Positions 7,575-15,058 are shown, counted from the stretch's first letter. The stretch is 15,793 bases of DNA from JACVSF01 sp036702855 (GCA_036702855.1 DATNQF010000163.1:1-15793), one strand, 5' to 3'. The notes: generated by a model not told the origin, from the sequence alone. Numbers and translations: made by a program.

Positions 7575-9191
7575 ATGCTACGCCTCACTGAAGTTAAACT
7601 CCCTCTGGATCACACCGAAGAGGATCTCCAAACTGCCATCCTCAAAAAACTCCGCCTTTCACCGAGCGACTTGACCCGCTACATCATTTTCAAGCGCAGC
7701 TACGACGCCCGTAAGCGGGGCGCAGTTTCCTTGGTGTACATTCTGGACATCGAAACGCCTAAAGAGGCTCAACTTCTTCAGCGATTCCAGAAAGATCCCC
7801 ATGTAGTGCCCACGCCTGATACTACCTACCGCTATGTGGCTCAAGCTCCTGCTGGCCTAGAAACGCGCCCCATTGTTATCGGGAATGGTCCCTGTGGCAT
7901 GTTTGCAGGGTTGTTGCTGGCGCAGATGGGATTTCGACCCATCATTCTAGAAAGAGGCAAGGCTGTCCACGAGCGGTCAGTCGATACGTTTGGCTTTTGG
8001 AGCAAGCGCAAGTTTAACCCAGAGTCTAACGCCCAGTTTGGCGAAGGGGGAGCAGGCACTTTTTCCGATGGCAAGCTCTACAGCCGCATCAAAGATGCCA
8101 ATCGTCAGGGGCGTAAGGTGCTGGCCGAACTGGTCGATGCGGGCGCAGCTCCCGAAATTCTCTACATCAACAAACCTCATATCGGCACTTACCGACTGGT
8201 CAAGATTGTCGAAAATATGCGTCACAAGATTGAATCCCTTGGCGGTGAAATTCGCTTTCAAAGCCGAGTGGAAACCATTGATATTGAGAATAGACAGGTG
8301 CGCGGCGTTGTTCTGGCGAATGGGGAGTATATTCGCAGCGACCACGTTGTCTTGGCAGTTGGTCACAGTGCCCGCGATACGTTTGAGATGCTGCATCAGC
8401 AGGGGGTCTACATTGAGCCTAAGCCTTTCTCCATTGGCTTTCGAGTTGAGCATCCGCAAGCGTTGATCGACGAGTGCCGCTTAGGATCTCAAGCGGGGCA
8501 CCCGATTTTGGGGGCTGCTGATTATCAACTGGTGCATCACTGTTCCAATGGGCGCTCGGTTTACAGCTTTTGTATGTGTCCAGGGGGGCAAGTTGTTGCA
8601 GCTACCTCCGAGCTGGGTCGAGTTGTCACCAATGGCATGAGTCAATACGAGCGCAGCGGCAAAAATGCCAACAGTGGCATTGTGGTGGGGATCACGCCTG
8701 AGGATTATCCAGAAGGGCCTTTGGCGGGCATTCAGTTGCAGCGTGCCTTAGAGGAACGGGCCTTTGCCTTGGGTGGGGGCACCTATGAGGCTCCAGGGCA
8801 ACTGGTGGGTGACTTCTTAGCGGGACGGCCCTCTACGCAGCTAGGTACAGTCAAACCGTCCTACCGACCAGGGGTTCATTTATGCGATCTCAGCCCCAGT
8901 CTGCCAGACTATGCGATCGCAGCTATCCGGGAAGCCATTCCTGCCTTTGATAAACAAATCAAAGGCTTTGCAATGCATGATGCTGTGCTCACAGGCGTTG
9001 AAACCCGCACCTCGTCTCCTATTTGCATTAAACGAGGTGAAGACTACCAAAGTCTCAATACCAAAGGACTTTATCCAGCAGGCGAAGGGGCTGGATATGC
9101 AGGGGGAATTCTCTCTGCGGGAGTTGACGGAATTAAAGTGGCTGAGGCCGTTGCCTTGAGCCTGATGGAGACTGCAACTTGCAAAGTGTAA
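7575..9191 (+). CDS. COG2509-type FAD-dependent dehydrogenase/oxidoreductase
   Basis: The 538-residue soluble flavoprotein has a separate N-terminal alpha/beta domain (about 1-90). The FAD-binding Rossmann motif IGNGPCGMFAG follows, with G103-N-G105-P-C-G108, and an acidic strand end (ILERG) marks the ribose-binding Glu. Further features are the family segment QFGEGGAGTFSDGKL, a second strand/loop ending VVLAVGHSARDTF, the conserved FCMCPGGQV with C333-M-C335, and a C-terminal FAD motif YPAGEGAGYAGGILSAGVDG. This matches the uncharacterised family COG2509, whose physiological substrate is not established; the family is widespread in cyanobacteria. Full length appears present, with no truncation. 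ATG 7575 is preceded by AGGA at 7567-7570. It is probably monocistronic, since 440-560 bp gaps flank it on both sides. A HIP1 site lies at 8913-8920. Confidence 0.9.
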   Translation: MLRLTEVKLPLDHTEEDLQTAILKKLRLSPSDLTRYIIFKRSYDARKRGAVSLVYILDIETPKEAQLLQRFQKDPHVVPTPDTTYRYVAQAPAGLETRPIVIGNGPCGMFAGLLLAQMGFRPIILERGKAVHERSVDTFGFWSKRKFNPESNAQFGEGGAGTFSDGKLYSRIKDANRQGRKVLAELVDAGAAPEILYINKPHIGTYRLVKIVENMRHKIESLGGEIRFQSRVETIDIENRQVRGVVLANGEYIRSDHVVLAVGHSARDTFEMLHQQGVYIEPKPFSIGFRVEHPQALIDECRLGSQAGHPILGAADYQLVHHCSNGRSVYSFCMCPGGQVVAATSELGRVVTNGMSQYERSGKNANSGIVVGITPEDYPEGPLAGIQLQRALEERAFALGGGTYEAPGQLVGDFLAGRPSTQLGTVKPSYRPGVHLCDLSPSLPDYAIAAIREAIPAFDKQIKGFAMHDAVLTGVETRTSSPICIKRGEDYQSLNTKGLYPAGEGAGYAGGILSAGVDGIKVAEAVALSLMETATCKV

Positions 9192-9234
9192 TGGGATAGA
9201 AAACGGGTGGCTTGACAAGCTTAAAACTGTGCAT

Positions 9235-9297
9235 TGTCATTGCGGGCAGAGCGCTTTTCTTGAATGCCCTTGGGCGATGCGCAGGCTCGCAATGACA
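9235..9297. repeat. REP/MITE-like inverted-repeat element
   Basis: A perfect 10-bp inverted repeat, TGTCATTGCG at 9235-9244 and CGCAATGACA at 9288-9297, encloses 43 bp with further self-complementary GCGC and GAGC/GCTC pairs. From general knowledge, elements bounded by TGTCATTGCG...CGCAATGACA are short interspersed palindromic repeats seen in intergenic regions of many bacteria, including cyanobacteria. The copy sits 43 bp after the flavoprotein stop, a typical location. No transposase is present. Confidence 0.55.
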
Positions 9298-9331
9298 CAG
9301 ACTTAACGCCTTCTTTTAGGCTTGCCGGTCC

Positions 9332-9446
9332 ACTATATTTTTTGCCCAGTTTATTGAGCAAAAAGTATAGTTCAGTTCGCTCGTTAGCAAGGCTGATTCC
9401 ATCAGTAAATACAGCAAATCAAACCTCCGACTCGGTCGGAGGTTTT
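9332..9446 (+). ncRNA. Candidate small structured RNA: three hairpins ending in an intrinsic terminator
   Basis: Three stem-loops follow one another on the + strand without a reading frame through them. The first is 9332-9345 paired with 9358-9371, a 14-bp stem with one wobble and a 12-nt loop. The second is 9393-9397 paired with 9401-9405 (CTGAT/ATCAG, 3-nt loop). The third is the perfect 11-bp terminator hairpin at 9421-9445. A TTGACA at 9212-9217, with TGTCAT 17 bp later, is a weak possible promoter for a transcript of about 200 nt. I do not recognise a known RNA family: it lacks the conserved Yfr1 core, and I see no 6S or riboswitch hallmark. It could also simply be a structured 3' untranslated region of the flavoprotein mRNA. 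Confidence 0.35.
9421..9446 (+). terminator. Strong intrinsic terminator hairpin
   Basis: A perfect 11-bp stem (AAACCTCCGAC / GTCGGAGGTTT) with a TCG loop is followed by a T-rich stretch. The matching A-run on the left would also let it work on the minus strand. It ends transcription 230 bp after the flavoprotein gene and insulates the downstream cyclase operon from read-through. Confidence 0.75.
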
Positions 9447-9751
9447 CCTGTTTGGAGCGTTTTGAGCTTCCTTTTGGACACAATTTTTTCGAGATTTATA
9501 AGACGTCATATTTATTTTTGTCCACATCAGCACATTTAGCTAGATCAATGAATACCCGTAGGGTTTCTCCTACTAGTTGAGCAGGATTTAGAGCTGCTGT
9601 AGGGTTTGAATCCTGAGCACTTTGGGGGACATTTGAGTTCTATTTTTTACAATATATACTTACATTTTGTGATCTTAATTTATCAGCCTAATCAAAACTT
9701 AAAATATCGTCCGGATACAACATCAGTCGTGTGGAAAACTGATATGCCGTT
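9447..9751. other. Non-coding leader region upstream of the cyclase gene
   Basis: About 300 bp of A/T-rich sequence carries no convincing gene and should contain the promoter of the cyclase operon. GTAGGGTTT occurs twice in direct orientation (9558-9566 and 9599-9607), 41 bp apart, about four helical turns, as might suit a dimeric regulator. The tract around 9640-9665 (TTTTTTACAATATATACTTA) contains TACAAT, a possible -10 element, but no clear -35 box. The region ends in a possible 11-codon leader ORF at 9744. Confidence 0.4.
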
Positions 9752-9779
9752 GTGCTGGGAATGGATATTGACTCAATGA
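9744..9779 (+). CDS. Possible 11-codon leader peptide overlapping the cyclase start
   Basis: ATG 9744 opens a short frame (MPLCWEWILTQ) ending at TGA 9777-9779. It is preceded by GGAAA at 9733-9737 at a 6-base spacing. Its stop overlaps the in-frame cyclase ATG at 9776 in the ATGA arrangement typical of translational coupling. The arrangement could be chance, since a frame this short occurs easily. If real, the true cyclase start would be ATG 9776, not the upstream GTG 9752 or ATG 9761. Confidence 0.25.
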   Translation: MPLCWEWILTQ

Positions 9780-11305
9780 GCCAACCCGAATTCGGCTTTA
9801 ACATGCATACAACGCTCCACTTACCTCAAAAAGTTGGACGTTTCTTTACCCAACTACTCATTAAAAGAACAATTTCGTTGCTGGGGCTCCTCCTACTTTC
9901 AGGTCTTTTGGGATCTCTGTGGAATATGTCCATGCTTTCCTCCGACCTGATTCGCTCTCAAGCGATGCAATCAGCTCAGCTATATGCACAAGCCATCAAG
10001 CAAGCTCGAACGCTTTATAGCCAAAATGTTGTCAGTCACTTGAAGGAAGTGGATGGCATTAAAATCACCCATGATTATGCTGACCAAACAGCGGCTGTTC
10101 CCTTGCCTGCGACTTTCTTGATAGAGCTGAGTAAAACAATCAGTCAGCAAAATCCTGGCATGTCTGTACGGCTTTACAGTGACTATCCCTTTCCGTGGCG
10201 AAAGGAAGAAGGAGGCCCCCGAGATGCCTTTGAGCGGGCTGCCTTGAAGTACCTGAAGCAGTTTCCCACTGAAACCTTTGTGCAGGTTGAAACCTTCCAA
10301 GGTCGTCGGTCATTGCGCTATGCCGAGGCTGACATTATGGAACAGAGTTGTGTCACTTGTCACAACTCTCATCCTGACAGCCCTAAGCGAAACTGGCATG
10401 TAGGGGAAGTTCGAGGAATTGTAGAAATTACGCGTCCCCTAGATAGCTTCTTGTTGCAAACACAAAAGGGGTTGCGGGGTATCTTTGTCATGCTGTCAGG
10501 CCTAATGTTGTTGGCTCTGATGGGCATTACGTTGGTTATGACTCGGCTGCGACAAACCTCAAAAGAATTGGAATTGAGGGTTGTTCAGCGGACTAGCCAG
10601 CTTAGCCAGGCGAATCAGCAATTGGCTGAAGAGCAAAATAAGGCTGAGCGATTGTTGCTGAACATTTTGCCGCAACCTATTGCTGATCGTCTTAAGGAGG
10701 GACAAAGCAGCATTGCCGATGGCTTTGCCGAAGCAACGGTTTTGTTCGCAGATCTGGTCAACTTTACTCAACTCTCTCAAGAGATCAATCCTCCTCATTT
10801 AATTTCTTTTTTAAATGAGATATTTTGTCGATTTGATCGCTTAACCGAGAAACATGGGTTAGAGAAGATTAAAACGATTGGGGATGCCTATATGGTGGCA
10901 GGAGGTATCCCAGTTCCGCGAGCAGATCATACCGAAGCGATCGCAGAAATGGCGCTCGATATGAGAGCTGAAATTCTCAAATTCAGTGTGGCCCATCAAC
11001 ACAAGTTTGACATTCGGATTGGCATCAATAGTGGTCCTGTAATTGCAGGCGTGATCGGAGCCAAAAAATTCATTTATGACCTCTGGGGCGACACTGTGAA
11101 CGTCGCTAGTCGAATGGAATCTCACGGTTTAGCAGGTGAGATCCAAGTAACAGAGGCTACCTACCAGCAGTTGAAGCATCTATATACCTTTCAATCGCGT
11201 GGTGCGATTCAAATTAAGGGCAAAGGCAAGATGAAAACCTACCTTCTAATAGGCCGGAAGGTTGACACTGACATGTCAAAGCCGCTTGCTTGGCACCAGA
11301 TTTAA
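9752..11305 (+). CDS. Membrane class III adenylate cyclase with periplasmic c-haem (Tll0287/DUF3365-like) sensor domain
   Basis: This protein of up to 517 residues predicts cAMP synthesis controlled by a periplasmic haem domain. A first membrane helix lies at about 41-60. A Tll0287/DUF3365-like domain (about 65-235) carries the c-type haem motif C200-V-T-C203-H204. The second membrane helix is at about 243-264 and a coiled coil at about 268-305. The cyclase transducer LLLNILPQPIADRLKEG follows, then the catalytic domain (about 325-505). Metal-binding residues are D334 (LFADLVNF) and D378 (TIGDAY). The adenine-specifying residues are K374 and D443 (YDLWGD). Transition-state residues are N450 and R454. 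These fit adenylate, not guanylate, cyclase. Three in-frame starts compete: GTG 9752, ATG 9761 and ATG 9776. The last overlaps a possible leader ORF. The next gene, 46 bp downstream on the same strand, has a cyclic-nucleotide-binding domain, so the two probably form an operon. Confidence 0.93.
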   Translation: MLGMDIDSMSQPEFGFNMHTTLHLPQKVGRFFTQLLIKRTISLLGLLLLSGLLGSLWNMSMLSSDLIRSQAMQSAQLYAQAIKQARTLYSQNVVSHLKEVDGIKITHDYADQTAAVPLPATFLIELSKTISQQNPGMSVRLYSDYPFPWRKEEGGPRDAFERAALKYLKQFPTETFVQVETFQGRRSLRYAEADIMEQSCVTCHNSHPDSPKRNWHVGEVRGIVEITRPLDSFLLQTQKGLRGIFVMLSGLMLLALMGITLVMTRLRQTSKELELRVVQRTSQLSQANQQLAEEQNKAERLLLNILPQPIADRLKEGQSSIADGFAEATVLFADLVNFTQLSQEINPPHLISFLNEIFCRFDRLTEKHGLEKIKTIGDAYMVAGGIPVPRADHTEAIAEMALDMRAEILKFSVAHQHKFDIRIGINSGPVIAGVIGAKKFIYDLWGDTVNVASRMESHGLAGEIQVTEATYQQLKHLYTFQSRGAIQIKGKGKMKTYLLIGRKVDTDMSKPLAWHQI

Positions 11306-11338
11306 AGGACTTTGAAGAACTCAGCTAATAGAGTTTTT

Positions 11339-11345
11339 AGGAGGT
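11339..11345 (+). promoter_or_regulatory. Strong Shine-Dalgarno site for the Fe-S/cNMP gene
   Basis: AGGAGGT lies six bases before GTG 11352. It is the closest match to the anti-Shine-Dalgarno consensus seen ahead of any gene in the window, and it fixes the GTG as the start. Confidence 0.8.
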
Positions 11346-11351
11346 AGCACT

Positions 11352-14300
11352 GTGCTACGAATGAATGAGCTTTATAAGATGTCTGAACGGCAAATGCACC
11401 TCGTTCGATGGGCATTGACCGTTGCTTGGTTGGTGATGATTGTGTCTTTGTTTTGGGATCCTATCTCACCTTATCTCGCTGATCCAGCAAACCCATTGAG
11501 TCCTTTTCGGCTTGATCCTAGTCAATGTGTTTCAGTTCAAGGCGCGTGTTTAGAGCAGCAGCCCTACGCGATCGCATCGTATCTTTTCTGGACCTTTGTG
11601 GTTCCAGGCTCTATTTTGGTGCTTCTGGTCTTTGGACACGAAACCTGGCGGCGGATCTGTCCTCTGTCGTTTCTCTCACAAATTCCCCGCGCCTTGGGCA
11701 TTCAGCGCAAGCGGCAGGTGCAATCCAGCAGTTCTGGGGCTACCCGGTACGAGCTGGTCAAGATCCGCAAAGATTCTTGGCTAGCTAAGAATCACCTCTA
11801 TGTCCAGTTTGTCTTATTGAGCCTAGGGTTGGTAGCTAGACTGTTGTTTCTCAATTCAAGCCGCGTGCTGCTGGGTCTGTTCCTGTTGCTCACTATCGGA
11901 TGTGCGATCGCAATAGGCTACCTCTATGCTGGAAAAAGCTGGTGCCAATACTTCTGTCCTATGGCCCCAGTGCAACTGGTTTTTACCGGACTGCGGGGGC
12001 TGCTAGGCAGTGAAGCCCACCAAGGTACACAACAGGCCATTACCCAGTCAATGTGTCGTACCGTTGACTCGGATGGTAAGGAGAAAAGCGCCTGTGTGGG
12101 CTGTCAATCTCCCTGCATAGACATTGATGCTGAGCGAAGTTATTGGGGAACCTTTACCCAACCAGGCCGTAAGTTTGTGCAATACGGGTATGTTGGTCTG
12201 GTGATTGGTTTCTTTACTTATTACTGGCTATACGCTGGGAACTTTGACTATCTCTTTTCAGGGATTTGGCTGCGAGAAAAAAATCAGCTAGGTAAAATTT
12301 TTGCTCCAGGCTTCTATGTGTTTGGAGAAGCTATCCCAATTCCTAAACTTGTGGCTGTGCCACTGACACTAGCAGGGTTTGTTCTTCTATCCTTCTATGG
12401 ATTGCTGTACCTAGAAAAAAGGTACAGAAGCTATTTGGCTAAACACAACCAGGTAGCAACCAAAGAGCAGGTTACACACATAGTATTTTCCCTATGTACC
12501 TTCCTTTGCTTTAATCTTTTCTTTTTCTTTAGCAGCCGTTCTGTATTAAGTCTATTTCCCCTGCCAATTCACCTTTTGTTTAACGGATTTATTGTTTTAG
12601 TCAGCACGTTATGGCTCTCAAGAACTCTCAGTCGCAGTTCTGACATCTACAACCGAGAGAGTCTTGCCAATGCTTTACGGCGTCAGCTTAGTAAACTGTC
12701 GATTGACTTCTCAAGGTTTTTGGAAGGCCGTTCGATGAATGACCTCAAGGCCGAAGAGGTTTATGTGTTAGCTAAGGTGATTCCGGGGGTGAGCCAAGAG
12801 CAAAGTCTACAGGTGTATAAAGGGGTCTTACGGGAAACGTTGGAGCAGGGCACAGCGGATTCTGCCTCTAGCCTAGAGTTCCTAAGACCCATTCGGCAGG
12901 AGCTAAATATTAAAGATGAGGATCACTTTACGGTACTCACTGAACTGAGCAGTATTGATCCTGATCTGCTCGATCCAAAACGGCGACACACCCGTGAAAA
13001 CCAACTTCGAATTGCAAGTTATCGGCAAGCGCTTGGGTCAATGCTGTTTGACTTAGTAGATAGCGGTATTTCCTTGCAAGAGGCAATGCAGCGCCAGAAA
13101 AAGCAGATTCAGTTTCTCAAGCTGGAATATGGCATGACGACAGAGGAGGAGGACGAAGTCCTCAGCCAAATTCTGGCGGGAGAAAAGCAAACCATCCTAC
13201 GTAAGGCAGACGTTCTAAAGGAGCAGATGCGGGCACTGTCATTGCGTGATCAGACTTTAAGCAATCTGAACTCAAATACTTACGCATCTATTTTCAAGTT
13301 GCTTCGGCTCATTGCAGTACAGCACAAGCAAGAGATCCTAACTAAACAAATGTTGGGTCTGCTGGAAATGTTGCAAGATGCCCCAGAAGCGGTTGACCTG
13401 GCCAGAACAACTTGTGCCTTAGCGGGCACTGTCTTACGGGCAATGCTACAAACGTCCGATTGTTCCCTGGCCTGGAAGCAACGCCTTGCACCTGAGGTCT
13501 GGACTGCTTTGGACGGTAAGCAGCCTGAATTGGCCCTTGAGCCGGAGCTAACCTCACAAGCAGAGACCCAAAGGATTTCCAAAGCTAAAGGGTCATCAAA
13601 GGAACTTCAGCCAAAGCGACAACCGCAGCCGCAACCCTTAGAAGGGTCTAGTGAAATCATTCAAGATAGCTCGCTTGTTAAAAATGCTTTGCATGAACCT
13701 CAATCGCTTGTTGATGTTTGGGCCTTGCTGGAGGACAATCAACCCGAATCTGCCCTAGATGGCAAACAAAATTCAGTTTCTATCAGTTCAAGCGATGACC
13801 TTAAACCGGAAGACTATTCGTTAAGACATGCTGCGCTGAATAGTATGGCTTCAAAGGGTATGGAGCCAAATGCTACAGTGCCTAATCGTCCGAAGTTGAC
13901 TGGTTCTTCTGTTAACAAGACTAAAGCGTTAGTTCAAGCAGCGGAAAAACCCCTAAGTTCGGAGCCACTGGAACTCACCAACCTCTCCATGCCTCAACCT
14001 GCTTCTAGTACGCTTCACTCTTTAGTTGAGGTGTTAAGTGATCTACTGCATGACTTAGATCCGCTTATTCGCTCGTTAGCTGTTTATGCACTAAATGTGT
14101 TAGATGCAAAGGTGGCTTATCAACGGGCTAAGCAACTTCTAGATACCAGTACATCGAGTCATTGGCTCGTTCAAGAAACTCTACAGAACGTGTTAAGTTC
14201 CGGTCAGCCCGACGTAACACAAATGGTACAGACCTTAATTGCCCAAATTGTGATAGCTGACAAGGTAGAAAATCGGCTTTTTCAAAAGCCAGTCATTCGA

Positions 14301-15020
14301 ATTGGCCGCAGCAAAGCTAATGACATTGTCATTCCTGATCCCACTTTGGCCCTGCACCATGCGGTGATTTATCTGGAACAGGATACATTTTCCGTTTTGG
14401 ATTTAGTCGGGAATCATGGCTTGTTTGTCGATAATCAACTGGTGCAGGGAGAGTGCAAATCCCTTGAGCAGGGACAGTGCATTCGCTTTGGCAAGAACAA
14501 TACACCCTCTGTTCGGGTGTATTGGGAGAAACAGCCGTTCCGAACTCCTAGTTTGGCAGAGACAATGAGCACCCTAGATAAGGCGTTGTTGTTGTTTGAA
14601 AGCCAGTTTTTTCAGTCGCTCAAGCCAGATGTTCTAGTTGAGTTAGGGCGGAATGCCTTGGTGAAGGTGTACCCCCACCAGGCTAGCCTGTGTGAGGCCG
14701 ATGACCCATCAGACTCCATTCTGCTGCTGATTGATGGGACTGCTCATGTAACAGTACCGCAGGGCAACACGAAGCAAGTCGTGGGCATTGTTCATGCCGG
14801 AGAAACAATTGGTGAAATGGGGGTTCTTACTCGGCAGCATCGCTCTGCTTCTGTTATCGTGGCCTCTGAATTCTGCCGCGCCCTTGTCATTCAAGCGGAT
14901 GCGTTTGATGCGGTCTTGCGTCAAGATCCCGAAGTGGCTCGAAACCTGCTGATTATTCTCAGCAGCCGTTTGCAGAACATGACCCAGAAAGTCGCAAGTT
15001 TCAAAGGCGTTGCCGCTTAA
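11352..15020 (+). CDS. Membrane iron-sulphur (NapH/CcoG-like) protein with FHA and cyclic-nucleotide-binding domains
   Basis: The 1222-residue product is a large fusion. Its first ~430 residues hold about eight membrane helices (near 15-35, 75-95, 150-168, 172-192, 278-298, 340-364, 378-398 and 407-424). They carry cysteine motifs of the NapH/NosR/CcoG polyferredoxin type: C103-P; C198-x3-C202-P; and C235 with C248-x2-C251-x3-C255. The spacing departs from the classical CxxCxxCxxxCP, so cluster number and type are uncertain. Residues about 430-700 are helical and cytoplasmic. A low-complexity linker spans about 720-880 and a HEAT-like helical stretch about 890-960. A degenerate FHA domain (about 965-1055, RIGRSKANDIVI at 983) follows. 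The C-terminal cyclic-nucleotide-binding domain (about 1070-1215) has phosphate-cassette residues G1154-E1155 and R1164-S-A1166. GTG 11352 is chosen because of AGGAGGT at 11339. Its partner is the adenylate cyclase upstream. Binding cAMP could alter electron transfer through the membrane part; this is inference. Confidence 0.9.
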   Translation: MLRMNELYKMSERQMHLVRWALTVAWLVMIVSLFWDPISPYLADPANPLSPFRLDPSQCVSVQGACLEQQPYAIASYLFWTFVVPGSILVLLVFGHETWRRICPLSFLSQIPRALGIQRKRQVQSSSSGATRYELVKIRKDSWLAKNHLYVQFVLLSLGLVARLLFLNSSRVLLGLFLLLTIGCAIAIGYLYAGKSWCQYFCPMAPVQLVFTGLRGLLGSEAHQGTQQAITQSMCRTVDSDGKEKSACVGCQSPCIDIDAERSYWGTFTQPGRKFVQYGYVGLVIGFFTYYWLYAGNFDYLFSGIWLREKNQLGKIFAPGFYVFGEAIPIPKLVAVPLTLAGFVLLSFYGLLYLEKRYRSYLAKHNQVATKEQVTHIVFSLCTFLCFNLFFFFSSRSVLSLFPLPIHLLFNGFIVLVSTLWLSRTLSRSSDIYNRESLANALRRQLSKLSIDFSRFLEGRSMNDLKAEEVYVLAKVIPGVSQEQSLQVYKGVLRETLEQGTADSASSLEFLRPIRQELNIKDEDHFTVLTELSSIDPDLLDPKRRHTRENQLRIASYRQALGSMLFDLVDSGISLQEAMQRQKKQIQFLKLEYGMTTEEEDEVLSQILAGEKQTILRKADVLKEQMRALSLRDQTLSNLNSNTYASIFKLLRLIAVQHKQEILTKQMLGLLEMLQDAPEAVDLARTTCALAGTVLRAMLQTSDCSLAWKQRLAPEVWTALDGKQPELALEPELTSQAETQRISKAKGSSKELQPKRQPQPQPLEGSSEIIQDSSLVKNALHEPQSLVDVWALLEDNQPESALDGKQNSVSISSSDDLKPEDYSLRHAALNSMASKGMEPNATVPNRPKLTGSSVNKTKALVQAAEKPLSSEPLELTNLSMPQPASSTLHSLVEVLSDLLHDLDPLIRSLAVYALNVLDAKVAYQRAKQLLDTSTSSHWLVQETLQNVLSSGQPDVTQMVQTLIAQIVIADKVENRLFQKPVIRIGRSKANDIVIPDPTLALHHAVIYLEQDTFSVLDLVGNHGLFVDNQLVQGECKSLEQGQCIRFGKNNTPSVRVYWEKQPFRTPSLAETMSTLDKALLLFESQFFQSLKPDVLVELGRNALVKVYPHQASLCEADDPSDSILLLIDGTAHVTVPQGNTKQVVGIVHAGETIGEMGVLTRQHRSASVIVASEFCRALVIQADAFDAVLRQDPEVARNLLIILSSRLQNMTQKVASFKGVAA

Positions 15021-15058
15021 TGGCTAGGCTCACTTAGAAGAAGTCCGCTTAAGAAACA

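Noticed and set aside
7977..8459. 160-codon open frame on the minus strand inside the flavoprotein gene, and a 158-codon frame at 7990-8466 on the plus strand
   Set aside because: Both are shadows of the COG2509 coding sequence: no family-like motifs, no ribosome-binding site, and complete overlap with a well-supported gene.
9264..9539. 91-codon plus-strand open frame in the non-coding gap
   Set aside because: It runs through the inverted-repeat element and the perfect terminator hairpin, and its translation has no recognisable character.
9752..11305. Guanylate cyclase
   Set aside because: Substrate-specifying positions are Lys (K374) and Asp (D443), the adenylate pattern, not the Glu/Cys of guanylate cyclases.
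11352..12630. Naming the membrane part NapH, NosR or CcoG
   Set aside because: Only the CxxxCP-type motifs and general topology fit; the classical CxxCxxCxxxCP pairs are missing and no nap, nos or cco genes are nearby.
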